A stretch of 64,000 nt of DNA from JAGMES01 sp023128035 (GCA_030627905.1 DAOVRZ010000008.1:1-64000), one strand, 5' to 3'. Shown: positions 35,015 through 43,870, numbered from the stretch's first letter. The notes: generated from the letters alone by a model not told the origin. Translations and numbers: made by a program.

Positions 35015-35743
35015 ATGTTTCAACTGGATGGAACGGAATTACATTATCGAAAATTAAATGAACAGATTAAACTTTTGGCTCAAAAGATCGAAAATATTCA
35101 AATAGATAATGTGTCAGGGCAACCTTACATCGGAGCAGGCCTTACAGGTAAATTGCAACTAATCATTAATGGAGTACCTGGAAATAATCTTGGTGTGTTT
35201 ATGGATGGTGCAGAGATTTTTGTTCATGATAATGCACAGGATTTAATTGGAAATACTATGAATGAGGGAAAAATTGTTGTCCATGGTCACTGTGGGGATG
35301 TAATTGGATACGGGATGCGTGGTGGAGAGATTTATATCAGAGATCGGGCGGGTTATCGTGCTGGAATTCATATGAAAGGCCATGAGGAAAAATTTCCTGT
35401 TATCGTGATTGGCGGTACTGTGGGAGATTTCACAGGTGAGTATATGGCTGGTGGGGTCATAATCGTTCTTGGACTTAATTCAGAGGAACCTCTTGTCGGA
35501 GATTACCTGGCTGTTGGTATGCATGGTGGTGCGATTTATCTTCGAGGTGAAATTGATGAAGAAACGCTGGCCCCGGGTGTAGGAATTTTACCAATGGATG
35601 AAAAAGATTTATTTCTGCTAAGACGACATGTAAAAGAGTATTGCGCTCATTTTGGAGAAAATATGGAACAGATCATGGCAAAGAAATTTACGAAAATAGG
35701 GCCATTATCTCATAGGCCATATAAAAGATTATATTCATACTAA
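35015..35743 (+). CDS. Glutamate synthase, GXGXG (alpha-subunit C-terminal) domain protein
   Basis: A 242-residue right-handed beta-helix protein matching the C-terminal domain of GltB, seen as repeated glycine-rich turns (GMRGGEIYIRDRAGYRAG, GGTVGDFTGEYMAGG, GMHGGAIYLRG). This part has a structural role in the synthase and helps the ammonia channel. I place the start at the ATG at 35,015 because AGGAGGTG lies seven bases before it; an upstream in-frame TTG at 34,988 would overlap the preceding gene but has no RBS. It completes the split glutamate synthase set of three genes. Confidence 0.87.
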   Translation: MFQLDGTELHYRKLNEQIKLLAQKIENIQIDNVSGQPYIGAGLTGKLQLIINGVPGNNLGVFMDGAEIFVHDNAQDLIGNTMNEGKIVVHGHCGDVIGYGMRGGEIYIRDRAGYRAGIHMKGHEEKFPVIVIGGTVGDFTGEYMAGGVIIVLGLNSEEPLVGDYLAVGMHGGAIYLRGEIDEETLAPGVGILPMDEKDLFLLRRHVKEYCAHFGENMEQIMAKKFTKIGPLSHRPYKRLYSY

Positions 35744-35750
35744 TTATTCT

Positions 35751-35775
35751 GCCTCTAGCTAAAAACTGGAGGCTT
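35751..35775 (+). terminator. Terminator after the glutamate synthase operon
   Basis: GCCTC-t-AG and CT-g-GAGGC form a short stem followed by TTTT. It is modest in strength. Confidence 0.6.
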
Positions 35776-35875
35776 TTCATATGGAATATTAAGCAAAAAT
35801 CCTTTGTATTTTTAGAAAGGGCTTTCTTATAAAATGTAGAATTTAAGTAATAAGTCCAGAGTGAGGGGTGATCTT

Positions 35876-36778
35876 TTGAAGAAAGGAAGTATATTTAACA
35901 TTCAAAGATATTCAGTACATGATGGCCCAGGTATTCGTACTACAATTTTCCTAAAAGGATGTCCTTTAAGCTGTTGGTGGTGTCATAATCCTGAAAGTCA
36001 ATCGAGTAAATTAGAACGTGTATTTAGACAAGAACAGTGTATCGGGTGTGGAACTTGTATTAAAATCTGTGCAAATAAAGCTATTGTATTGATAGATGGA
36101 AAAGCAAGTATAAATGATGCTAGCTGTTCTTTGTGTGGTGAGTGTGTACACTTTTGTCCTGTTAATGCAGTAGAAATGATGGGTAAAATAGTAACCGTAG
36201 AAGATGTAATGAAGGAGATCAAAAAAGATGTGATATTCTTTGATGAATCAGGGGGAGGGGTAACTTTCTCAGGAGGCGAACCATTAGTGCAAAATGAATT
36301 TCTGTATGACCTTTTGGATCGTTGTAAACAAGAGGAGATTCATACGACAGTTGATACATCTGGATATATTTCCTGGGAAAAGTTGAATCAAATTGCATCT
36401 AGAACAGATTTGTTCTTATATGATATTAAATTAATGGATAATGAAAAACATAAAAAATATATCGGAGTTTCTAATGTCCTGATCTTAGAGAATTTGAAAA
36501 AGCTATCTGAGAGCGATAAAAAAATCTTTGCACGAATCCCTGCTATACCCGGAATCAATGATGATGACGAAAACATCATAAAAACAGGAGAATTTTTATC
36601 AAAATTGAAGATTGATCAGGTAAATCTTTTACCATATCATAATATTGGTATTGATAAGTATAAGAAATTAGGAATGACATATAAGGTGCAAAATGTAAAA
36701 GTCCCATCAGATGAAAAAATGAATCAGCTATCGGAAATCTTGAAGAGGATGGGATTGAATGTAAAAATAGGAGGTTGA
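35876..36778 (+). CDS. hypE: Glycyl radical enzyme activase (radical SAM), partner of the hydroxyproline dehydratase
   Basis: A 300-residue activating enzyme. It begins FNIQRYSVHDGPGIRTT, the signature of the PFL-activase family, then has the radical SAM motif GCPLSCWWCHNP (CxxxCxxC), an inserted ferredoxin domain with two Cys clusters (CIGCGTCIKIC and CSLCGECVHFC, about residues 55-100), and GGVTFSGGEP. It installs the glycyl radical on the enzyme encoded five bases downstream. I choose the TTG at 35,876 because GAGGGG precedes it and homologues begin close to that point. Its last codons contain the RBS of hypD, so the two are co-translated. Confidence 0.88.
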   Translation: MKKGSIFNIQRYSVHDGPGIRTTIFLKGCPLSCWWCHNPESQSSKLERVFRQEQCIGCGTCIKICANKAIVLIDGKASINDASCSLCGECVHFCPVNAVEMMGKIVTVEDVMKEIKKDVIFFDESGGGVTFSGGEPLVQNEFLYDLLDRCKQEEIHTTVDTSGYISWEKLNQIASRTDLFLYDIKLMDNEKHKKYIGVSNVLILENLKKLSESDKKIFARIPAIPGINDDDENIIKTGEFLSKLKIDQVNLLPYHNIGIDKYKKLGMTYKVQNVKVPSDEKMNQLSEILKRMGLNVKIGG

Positions 36779-36782
36779 TTTT

Positions 36783-39143
36783 ATGAACGAAAGAGTCCGA
36801 AAATTAAGAGAACAAAGTTTAGAATCTATACCACATATAACAATAGAACGTGCGAAATTGTTGACTGAAGCCTATAAAAAATATGAAGGAACAGTTTCGA
36901 TTTCCGTACTTCGCGCTTTAGCTTTTAAACATGTGATGGAAAACAAAACGATTTGTATCAATGAAGGTGAATTGATCGTTGGCGAAAGAGGAGAAGAACC
37001 TCAATCTACACCTACATATCCGGAATTATGTTCTCATAGTATTCAAGATTTAGAAATCATCAATGAACGGGAGAAAATCTCATTTGCAGTAAGCGAGGAA
37101 GTAAAAAGAGTTCAAGAAATGGAGATCATTCCATTTTGGCAGAAGAGATCAATTCGGGAAAGAATCTTTAAAGAGATGACTAAAGAATGGAAAGAATGCT
37201 ATGCTGCGGGTATCTTTACTGAGTTTATGGAGCAAAGAGCACCTGGTCATACGGTTGCTGATGACAAAATTTATCAAAAAGGTTTTTTGGATTTTAAGAA
37301 AGATATAGATCAGGAATTACAAAATATTGATTATATAAATGATGAAAAAGCTTATGAAAAACAAGAAGAACTTAAAGCCATGAGTATTTGTGCAGATGCA
37401 ATCATCAGATTTGGAGAACGCCATGCTGAAAAAGCTAAAGAGATGGCAGAGAAAGAAGAAAATTTAGTACGCAAACAAGAACTTTTAAAAATTTCTGAAG
37501 TCTGTTCTCATGTACCAGCAAATAAACCTAGAAACTTTCATGAGGCATTACAGATGTATTGGTTTGTTCATCTTGGCGTAATAACTGAATTAAATACATG
37601 GGATTCATTTAATCCAGGCAGACTTGATCAGCATCTATATCCTTTTTATAAAAACGAGATTGAAGATGGAACTTTAATTGATGATAAAGCAAAGGAATTA
37701 TTGCAATGCTTTTGGGTGAAGTTTAACAATCAACCTGCTCCACCAAAGGTAGGTACAACTTTGCTTGAGAGTGGAACATATACCGATTTTGCAAATATCA
37801 ATAGCGGTGGCTTAAAGAAAGATGGTTCTAATGGGGTGAATGATGTAACATATTTGGTTCTTGATGTAATTGATGAAATGAGACTATTGCAACCAAGTTC
37901 TAATATTCAATTAAGCAGAAAAAATCCTGATAGATTCTTAAAAAAGGCAATTAAAATCGTCAGAAAGGGTTGGGGCCAGCCTTCAATCTTCAACGCTGAT
38001 ACAGTTATTGAAGAGATGTTAAGACAGGGTAAATCTATAGAAGATGCCAGATGTGGGGGTACTAGTGGATGTGTTGAAACAGGAGCCTTTGGGAAAGAAA
38101 GTTATATACTAACTGGATATTTTAATCTGGTTAAAGTATTAGAGATCACTTTACATAATGGAATTGACCCATGTTCAGGTAAAATGCTAGGAATTAAAAC
38201 AGGTGATCCAGCAGATTTTCTTAATTTTGAAGAGTTACTTGATGCATACAAGAAACAGCTTTATCATTTTATTGAAATAAAAATGAGAGGAAATAATATA
38301 ATTGAAAAATTATATGCTAAGTATATGCCAGCACCATTTCTTTCGATTATCATTGATGACTGTATTAAAAAAGGTCAGGATTACAATAGTGGTGGCGCAA
38401 GGTATAATACAAATTACATTCAAGGAGTTGGGATTGGGAGTATCACAGATAGTTTGACTGCATTAAAGTATCATGTTTTTGATAAGAAAAGCTTAAGTAT
38501 GCAACAACTATTAAAGATAATGGAAAACAATTTTGAAGACAACGAACATATTCGACAATTATTATTAAATAATACTCCGAAGTTTGGAAATGATGATGAC
38601 TATGCAGATAGTATTATGACTACAGTTTTCGAAGCCTTTTATGATGAAGTTAATGGTCGAAAGAATTTAAAAGGTGGTCATTATCGGATAAATATGCTTC
38701 CAACAACATGCCATGTTTATTTTGGATCAGTGATCAATGCTACTCCAGATGGAAGAAAAGCGAGCCTCCCACTTTCTGAAGGTATTTCACCAGTTCAGGG
38801 AGCGGATCGATTGGGGCCAACGGCTGTAATTAAGTCAGTTTCTAAGATGGATCAGATAAAGACTGGAGGGACACTATTGAATCAGAAGTTTACTCCTGAA
38901 TTATTGAAAGATGATGAAGGGATTAATAATGTAGCACACTTAGTAAGGGCATATTTTAAACTTGATGGACATCATATACAGTTTAATGTTGTCGATGCTG
39001 AAACTCTCAGAGATGCACAAAGAGAACCAGAAAAGTATAGAGATTTGATTGTTCGTGTAGCAGGATATAGTGACTATTTTAATAATCTTAATAAAGACTT
39101 ACAGGATGAAATAATTAATAGAACAGAATATAAATGTTTTTGA
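36783..39143 (+). CDS. hypD: trans-4-hydroxy-L-proline dehydratase (glycyl radical enzyme)
   Basis: A 786-residue glycyl radical enzyme. The active-site loop is GTSGCVET (Cys430, Glu432) and the radical site is RVAGYSDYF (Gly761). From memory the C. difficile HypD uses Cys434, Glu436 and Gly765, a constant offset of four, and segments such as YMPAPFLS, GGARYNTNYIQGVG and MLPTTCHVYFGS also fit HypD better than PFL, CutC or glycerol dehydratase. HypD removes water from trans-4-hydroxy-L-proline to give pyrroline-5-carboxylate, which is reduced to proline. No proC lies nearby. The enzyme is rapidly killed by oxygen. It lies directly after its activase. The family is certain; the exact substrate is likely but inferred. 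Confidence 0.82.
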   Translation: MNERVRKLREQSLESIPHITIERAKLLTEAYKKYEGTVSISVLRALAFKHVMENKTICINEGELIVGERGEEPQSTPTYPELCSHSIQDLEIINEREKISFAVSEEVKRVQEMEIIPFWQKRSIRERIFKEMTKEWKECYAAGIFTEFMEQRAPGHTVADDKIYQKGFLDFKKDIDQELQNIDYINDEKAYEKQEELKAMSICADAIIRFGERHAEKAKEMAEKEENLVRKQELLKISEVCSHVPANKPRNFHEALQMYWFVHLGVITELNTWDSFNPGRLDQHLYPFYKNEIEDGTLIDDKAKELLQCFWVKFNNQPAPPKVGTTLLESGTYTDFANINSGGLKKDGSNGVNDVTYLVLDVIDEMRLLQPSSNIQLSRKNPDRFLKKAIKIVRKGWGQPSIFNADTVIEEMLRQGKSIEDARCGGTSGCVETGAFGKESYILTGYFNLVKVLEITLHNGIDPCSGKMLGIKTGDPADFLNFEELLDAYKKQLYHFIEIKMRGNNIIEKLYAKYMPAPFLSIIIDDCIKKGQDYNSGGARYNTNYIQGVGIGSITDSLTALKYHVFDKKSLSMQQLLKIMENNFEDNEHIRQLLLNNTPKFGNDDDYADSIMTTVFEAFYDEVNGRKNLKGGHYRINMLPTTCHVYFGSVINATPDGRKASLPLSEGISPVQGADRLGPTAVIKSVSKMDQIKTGGTLLNQKFTPELLKDDEGINNVAHLVRAYFKLDGHHIQFNVVDAETLRDAQREPEKYRDLIVRVAGYSDYFNNLNKDLQDEIINRTEYKCF

Positions 39144-39157
39144 AGGGAAGAATTACA

Positions 39158-39259
39158 GTGAAACTAGAGATTTTTGTAAATTTTCCAGTATTTGAAACTG
39201 AACGATTAATTCTTCTGAAAGGCGTTAAGATTGGAGGAGTCTTTATTGCAAAAAAATAA
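39158..39259 (+). pseudogene. 5' fragment of a GNAT acetyltransferase
   Basis: A GTG-initiated 33-codon frame ends at TAA. It contains VFETERLILLKG, which matches the conserved start of RimJ/RimL-type GNAT acetyltransferases (ETERLxLR). The rest of the domain is missing and the frame runs into the start of the phosphoesterase gene. It is best read as a truncated relic whose sequence now serves as the leader of the next gene. Confidence 0.5.
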
Positions 39260-40358
39260 TAAATTTATCACCATAGAAGCAACAAATGATTATAGATTGA
39301 TAGCAGTCAGTGACATACATGGAGCAGCGCATTTAATTAATCAACTGCTAGATAAAGTGAGATTGCAAGAAAAGGACTATCTTGTGGTAGTAGGAGATTC
39401 AATTGAAAGAGGAAAATATAATGTAGAGATGATTGACTTTTTAAAAGAGCTTTCCAAAAGAGAAAATACTTTTATTTTATCTGGAAATTGGGAAGAAAGT
39501 TTGTTAGACGTTCTCTTATCAGAGAATAAAGCTGATATTTTGCTTAATTATAGTAAATCTGTTTCATATCCGAGTACTTTGAAGGTATGGGCAGAACGAT
39601 TAGGAATTGATCTATTCGATGTTGAAGATTCGAAGACTTTTCAAAAACGACTCGTTAATAGCTATAAAGAGGATATTGAGTTCTTAAATTCTTTTCCACT
39701 AGCATTAGAATTAGATAATTTTATCTTTGTCCATGCAGGTATAGATAATATTAAAAATTGGAAGGATTCTGATCCTGAAGTATTGTTATCATGTCCAGAG
39801 TTTTTAAATAAAAAGCACTGTATTGATAAATATGTTGTTGTTGGACATTGGCCTACTTCAAATTATCGAAATAACAGTATAAATAGTGACATTATTATTG
39901 ATGAGGATAAAAAAATAATTTCTTTAGATGGAGGTTATGGAGTTAAGTCTACTGGTCAGCTTAATGCTTTGATTATCGAGAAAAATGGTGATGAGTATAA
40001 GTTTTTAACTGAATCTATTGATGATTTAAAATTATATAAAGTACAAGAGACTCAAAATATTCAAGATAATTCAAATGTAAAAGTTAGTTGGCAGGATAAT
40101 GCAATTGAAGTATTAAAAAAGAAAAATGAGTTTTCGCTTTGTAGAAAAGTTAGTACTAATGAAAAACTTTTAATAAAAAATGAATTTATAAAAAAGAAAG
40201 GTGAAGGTTATATTTGTAACGATGATTATGTATCTTTATTTTTGAATGTAAAAGAAGGCGAGATAGTTAAAGTAGTAGATTATTATGGTCAATATGCTTT
40301 AGCCAAATATGAGAATGAATTTGGATGGATTCATAAGAATAAGCTTATTAGTTTGTAA
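39246..40358 (+). CDS. Divergent calcineurin-like metallophosphoesterase with C-terminal SH3-like tail
   Basis: About 370 residues. The first 240 follow the PPP/Ap4A-hydrolase order: SDIHG, GDSIERG (family GDxxDRG), SGNWEE (family GNHE/D), FVHAGID and VGHWPTS (family GHT). The catalytic-acid His of GNH is Trp and the second Asp of GDxxDRG is Glu, so activity may be altered. The C-terminal 100 residues, ending KVVDYYGQYALAKYENEFGWIHK, look like a bacterial SH3 domain of the kind that binds cell wall or partner proteins. No signal peptide is seen. The TTG at 39,246 has GGAGGAG eight bases upstream, so it is preferred to the TTG at 39,231. Confidence 0.72.
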   Translation: MQKNNKFITIEATNDYRLIAVSDIHGAAHLINQLLDKVRLQEKDYLVVVGDSIERGKYNVEMIDFLKELSKRENTFILSGNWEESLLDVLLSENKADILLNYSKSVSYPSTLKVWAERLGIDLFDVEDSKTFQKRLVNSYKEDIEFLNSFPLALELDNFIFVHAGIDNIKNWKDSDPEVLLSCPEFLNKKHCIDKYVVVGHWPTSNYRNNSINSDIIIDEDKKIISLDGGYGVKSTGQLNALIIEKNGDEYKFLTESIDDLKLYKVQETQNIQDNSNVKVSWQDNAIEVLKKKNEFSLCRKVSTNEKLLIKNEFIKKKGEGYICNDDYVSLFLNVKEGEIVKVVDYYGQYALAKYENEFGWIHKNKLISL

Positions 40359-40370
40359 TAAAAGATTTAA

Positions 40371-40396
40371 AAGGACTTCTGTATACAGAAGTCCTT
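40371..40396 (+). terminator. Perfect-palindrome terminator
   Basis: AAGGACTTCTGTA and TACAGAAGTCCTT form a fully paired stem, then TTATT. A close relative (GGACTTCTG/CAGAAGTCC) lies at 49,388-49,413, in both cases just before the 3' end of a polysaccharide deacetylase relic read leftward. The two blocks therefore look like copies of one ancestral segment. Confidence 0.85.
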
Positions 40397-40423
40397 TATT
40401 AGTTACATGCTATGAAATTAGTA

Positions 40424-40528
40424 TTACTTATAAGGTAGCACGTTTAATAAGTTATCTACAGTAACAAAATTATAACCGAGGATTTTTAGTGTCTAGATTA
40501 ATTCAGGTAGCACGTTTACTGTAGTGGC
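40424..40528 (-). pseudogene. 3' fragment of a polysaccharide deacetylase, with in-frame stop
   Basis: Read on the minus strand this gives TTVNVLPELI-stop-TLKILGYNFVTVDNLL, ending NVLPYK-stop. It closely matches the end of the second relic at 49,424-49,835 (TNTVNALPELIETLKILGYKFVTVNNLL). The Glu codon has become TAG. Only about 35 codons of the NodB-domain C-terminus survive and the 5' part is gone. The remaining bases 40,529-40,620 form the leader of the next gene. Confidence 0.8.
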
Positions 40529-40620
40529 AAAATTTTGTTCTGTATATCAAATAAAAGAATAAAGGAAAATAAGTTTTTTTGTTGAAAAAGAACAGAAAGA
40601 ACTTAAAGGAGGTTTCGAGA

Positions 40621-41670
40621 ATGAGGTACTTACGATATGCATGTATTATGATTTTTATACTCATAAACATTCTTACAAACGTAGTTTTAGCTGAAGATTT
40701 ATCTGAAAACATAGATTCTAATATGGTAAAAAAAGTAAAGCCATTAGCTCTAAAAGAAGGAGACACAGTAGGCCTTGTTGCATTAGCGTCCCCTGTAGAT
40801 AAGGAAAGTCTGGAAAAAGGTATAGAATATCTTCGCGAAGCCGGGTATAATGTTTTGATTGGAGAACATGTTTGCGAAAGAAATGGCTATTTAGCAGGTG
40901 CTGACGAATCAAGAGCTGAAGATTTACATAATATGTTTATGAATGAGGATGTAAAAGCAATTTTTTGTGTAAGAGGAGGTTATGGATCTGCCAGAATAAT
41001 TAAGTACCTTGATTTTGATTTAATAAAAAATAATCCAAAAATTTTTATGGGATATAGTGATATTACTTTTTTATTGAATGCTATTTATCAAAAAACAGGT
41101 TTAATAACTTTTCATGGTCCAATGGTTGCATCTGATATGAGTCGAATGGATAGTAAATCATATAATGCTCAGGCAATGGATAATATTATTGTGAAGACTA
41201 CGGAATTGCCTGAAATTAGCTGGCATTCATCAGTAGAATCTCTATTTATTAAAGAAGGGTTAGGTATAGGTGAATTGGCTGGCGGAAATCTTTCGATAAT
41301 TATCTCATCTATTGGTACGCCTTATGAAATAGATACAAAAGGAAAAATTCTTTTTCTTGAAGAAGTTGGAGAACCTACTTATCGCATAGATCGTATGTTA
41401 AATCAATTAAAAATGACTGGAAAATTAGATGAGATTGCAGGTTTGGTTTTTGGGGAATCAGTAAATTGTAATCCTAGATATGCAGGTGAACTTACACTTT
41501 TAGATCTTGTCAAAAGTTATACTGAAGATTTAAATGTTCCAGTTTTATTTGGAGTGCCATTAGGTCATGGATTTAACAAAGCAACACTTCCAATTGGAGC
41601 AGAAGTTTTACTGGATTCTGAGACAGGTTTATTTTTATTGGGAGCGCCAGTCACTATTTATGAACGTTAG
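40621..41670 (+). CDS. Exported LD-carboxypeptidase (peptidase family S66)
   Basis: A 349-residue protein with a signal peptide (MRYLRYACIM...NVVLAED, cleavage near residue 24). The S66 family nucleophile is in FMGYSDIT (Ser146), after the conserved FCVRGGYGSARI strand. The catalytic Glu lies in LFLEEVGEPTYRIDRML and the His in PLGHGFNKATLPIG. The family cuts the L-Lys/DAP-D-Ala bond of tetrapeptides in peptidoglycan turnover or, as in MccF, other amide bonds. Most LdcA proteins are cytoplasmic, so export points to wall remodelling from outside the membrane. The ATG at 40,621 follows AAAGGAGG; an in-frame TTG at 40,579 lacks an RBS. Confidence 0.9.
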   Translation: MRYLRYACIMIFILINILTNVVLAEDLSENIDSNMVKKVKPLALKEGDTVGLVALASPVDKESLEKGIEYLREAGYNVLIGEHVCERNGYLAGADESRAEDLHNMFMNEDVKAIFCVRGGYGSARIIKYLDFDLIKNNPKIFMGYSDITFLLNAIYQKTGLITFHGPMVASDMSRMDSKSYNAQAMDNIIVKTTELPEISWHSSVESLFIKEGLGIGELAGGNLSIIISSIGTPYEIDTKGKILFLEEVGEPTYRIDRMLNQLKMTGKLDEIAGLVFGESVNCNPRYAGELTLLDLVKSYTEDLNVPVLFGVPLGHGFNKATLPIGAEVLLDSETGLFLLGAPVTIYER

Positions 41671-41736
41671 AAAATTTAGAAAAACTAAATTTATAGAAAT
41701 ATAGTTAATTTAAACTTAGCTAATAATGGAGATTAT

Positions 41737-41775
41737 AACCTGAAATACGATGTGTTTCAGGTTTAGTTATTTCTA
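41737..41775 (+). terminator. Terminator after the LD-carboxypeptidase gene
   Basis: AACCTGAAA and TTTCAGGTT form a perfect 9-bp stem, followed by a T-rich stretch. Confidence 0.7.
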
Positions 41776-41837
41776 TAATTAAAGAAGATGGGAATTCATC
41801 TATCTAAAAATGTTGTTTAAAGGAAGGTAAAAGTAGA

Positions 41838-42134
41838 AACTTGGCGAAGTACAAGATACTATAGAGGTTGAAGATGGTAATGAAATAGGAGAAAATATTC
41901 TTGGTGGATTAGAAAAGCAGAATCTTTTAAGCTTTTAATTTGATAGGGGAAATGTCATGTATGGTGATTTTCTTTATCAATTAAAAGGTATACATATACC
42001 TTATTTCGAAGAAAGTTTTTTTGTGTTTCATTATCTAAAGGTTTAGATAGTTTAAGCTTTTTTGCGAAGATAGGTCGGAAAAATTTGTATGAATCTATTC
42101 GAGATTATTTCTACTATATTATCGGAAAGGAATG
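41838..42134 (+). pseudogene. Degraded gene of unknown family
   Basis: This stretch before the RNA methyltransferase has coding-like pieces in different frames: a helical, acidic segment (DTIEVEDGNEIGENILGGLE), then after a stop MYGDFLYQLKGIHIPYFEE, then in another frame GLDSLSFFAKIGRKNLYES and DYFYYIIGKE ending at TGA. Joining them needs one stop and one frameshift. I do not recognise the family. It could also be chance coding potential in AT-rich DNA. Confidence 0.3.
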
Positions 42135-42141
42135 ATAAATA

Positions 42142-42966
42142 GTGAAAAAAAATTCTGTCACAAAAATCGTCAAGGAAGATAGTAATTTTCAATATTTTGA
42201 AGTAATCAAAAGAAACAGAAACAAAAGGCATAAATATAGAAAGTTTTTCATAGAGGGTGTAAAAAATATTAATGAAGCAATTAGAAATGACTGGGAGATA
42301 AGTTCTTTCCTTTATTCTGAAGGTCTGAGGTTATCAGATTGGGCAAACGATTTATTAAAAAATGTTAAAGCAGATGCAATATATGAGCTTTCCAAAAATT
42401 TAATGGACAAATTAAGTGATAAGGAAAATACTTCGGAATTAATAGCTATTGTCAAAATGAAAGATGATGATGCAAATAGAATAAAATTAACAGAAAATCC
42501 TTTTATAGTGGTTTTTGATAGACCCTCTAATAAAGGAAACTTAGGAACCATTATCCGGTCTTGTGATGCATTCGAATGTAATGGATTAATAATTACGGGT
42601 CATGCTGTTGATTTATATAGTCCAGAAACAATGGTCTCATCAGTAGGTTCATTTTTTAGTCTGCCTACTTTAAGATTGCCATCTTATAAGGAAGTATATG
42701 CTTGGATTCAAACATTCCAAACGCGATATCCTGATCTTCAAATCGTCGGAACCAGTGCTAAAGGTGATTGTTATATTGATCAGTGTGACTTCTCAAGACC
42801 TACAATATTACTAATTGGAAATGAAACAATGGGTCTTAGTAGGAATTATTCAGAATTGAGTGATTCCATGATTAAAATTCCAATTGGTGGATATGCTTCC
42901 TCTTTAAATGTATCTTGTGCTGTATCAATAGTGTTATATGAAATTAAAAGACAAAGGTATCTATAA
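42142..42966 (+). CDS. TrmH/SpoU-family RNA 2'-O-methyltransferase
   Basis: A 274-residue protein. Residues 1-110 form the L30e-like RNA-binding half (KYRKFFIEGVKNINEAI). Residues 120-270 are the SPOUT knot domain with its three motifs: RPSNKGNLGTIIRSCDAF, ILLIGNETMGLS and IPIGGYASSLNVSCAVSIVLYE. The family methylates ribose 2'-OH groups in tRNA or 23S rRNA. The layout resembles 23S rRNA resistance methylases (TsnR/AviRb) as well as housekeeping TrmH, and the target cannot be told apart here. It is a single gene with a GTG start and a weak RBS (GGAAAGGAA). Its position in an accessory region leaves room for a resistance role. Confidence 0.85.
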   Translation: MKKNSVTKIVKEDSNFQYFEVIKRNRNKRHKYRKFFIEGVKNINEAIRNDWEISSFLYSEGLRLSDWANDLLKNVKADAIYELSKNLMDKLSDKENTSELIAIVKMKDDDANRIKLTENPFIVVFDRPSNKGNLGTIIRSCDAFECNGLIITGHAVDLYSPETMVSSVGSFFSLPTLRLPSYKEVYAWIQTFQTRYPDLQIVGTSAKGDCYIDQCDFSRPTILLIGNETMGLSRNYSELSDSMIKIPIGGYASSLNVSCAVSIVLYEIKRQRYL

Positions 42967-43091
42967 AAAATAAAAAGTGAAGAAGGAGCGAAGGTCAGTT
43001 GGGAAAAGAATTCGAGATTATCTTTTATGGCTTATATAAGATATTTTTTAAAATTAGCATTAGAGAGCAAATTAATTAAGGGAGAATACAT

Positions 43092-43568
43092 ATGGATAAA
43101 TTAACATTCACTGTTGATGAAGCTATTGAATTTGCTAAAAGAGGAGAAATTGAAGAATGGGTTCACTTATTTTTAAATTCTGTTGGAGATAATGTACCTT
43201 TTTCAGAAGGGCTAAAACTTCTCTAAAGAAGTTGGATAGACCCTCTATTGATTGAGCTTGATAAATTAGAAAGATGTTGCGGGCCAGAACCTGAAATGAA
43301 GTATGTTGATTCAGTTGAAAACTGGGAAAAACATATAAGTTGGTTTCAAAAACTCATTTGTGATGGATGGGATATGGCACCATTAATTGTGGAGAATATT
43401 GAAGGTAAACTAATTATAAGTGATGGCAACCATCGTTGGGAGGCTATGAAAAGAGAGAACTTCGAAAAATGCTGGGTCATAATTTGGGATAGCGATAGTG
43501 AAGATAATCTCCAGAAGTATGAAGAGTATTTAACGACAGTTCAGAAGGGGAATCTCTCTCCTCTATAG
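43092..43568 (+). pseudogene. ParB-like nuclease-domain protein interrupted by one in-frame stop
   Basis: An ATG with GGGAG upstream opens a frame giving MDKLTFTVDEAIEFAKRG and FSEGLKLL, then TAA (43,224-43,226), then continues in the same frame as RSWIDPLLIELDKLERCCGP through SDGNHRWEAMKRE to the stop at 43,568. The DGNHRxEA motif is typical of the ParB/sulfiredoxin-like fold. The uninterrupted product would be about 158 residues, a normal size for this small family. One base change (for example CAA or AAA to TAA) explains the break. The second half could restart at a TTG near 43,248 but has no RBS. Small broken pieces in 42,967-43,091 were not identified. Confidence 0.72.
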
Positions 43569-43590
43569 GTGGGGGTAAAAGTCTTACAAT
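43529..43590. repeat. Dispersed repeat overlapping the end of the ParB-like gene
   Basis: TTTAACGACAgTTCAGAAGGGGAA is shared, with one mismatch, with 53,179-53,202. It is followed by a TATAG-GTGGGGGT-TCTT pattern resembling the second hairpin at 7,144-7,170. The final codons of the ParB-like frame come from the repeat, so its original end may have been replaced. Confidence 0.5.
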
Positions 43591-43656
43591 AATTTCAAAA
43601 GGAGACCACTTCTTGAAGGTGCAATCACCTTCTTTTAGGTGCAATCTCCTTCTGAA

Positions 43657-43707
43657 GTCGTTAAACTTAAGAAATAATAACTTCGTTATTATTTCGACTT
43701 TAACGAC
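43657..43707. repeat. Large palindromic element
   Basis: The outer arms GTCGTTAAA/TTTAACGAC and the inner arms GAAATAATAAC/GTTATTATTTC pair perfectly around a TTC loop, giving a hairpin of about 20 bp. A diverged copy with the same GTTAAACTTAAGA start and TCGACTTTAA end lies at 55,814-55,862. TTTAACGACATT also links it to the repeat at 53,179. Confidence 0.7.
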
Positions 43708-43712
43708 ATTTT

Positions 43713-43820
43713 GAATAGAATAGCAAAGTTTTATTAATGGAGCCTGGATATATAATTTCAGGTTCTTTTTTATATCTTGATTTTGTAATTGACTAAAACG
43801 ATAACCTGTAACCTCAACTG
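43713..43820. repeat. Direct repeat, left copy, containing a terminator
   Basis: About 108 bp nearly identical to 45,967-46,088, differing mainly by an extra ~14 bases in the right copy. It includes GAGCCTG-GATATATAATTT-CAGGTTC followed by a T-run (43,741-43,771), a working-looking terminator. The two copies flank exactly the segment holding the vanY-like gene and the tandem-repeat protein. The rest of the gap 43,569-43,870 holds only small repeats. Confidence 0.8.
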
Positions 43821-43870
43821 AGAAAGTTTAGGATCAATTGGGGCAGACTATTTTAGTTCACATTAATCTA

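Noticed and set aside
32380..35743. Glutamate synthase genes as part of the lipopeptide cluster
   Set aside because: A terminator and a separate promoter divide them, and the function is general nitrogen metabolism.
43224..43226. In-frame stop as recoding (readthrough) site
   Set aside because: It is TAA, which is not used for selenocysteine or pyrrolysine, and neighbouring genes are also decayed.
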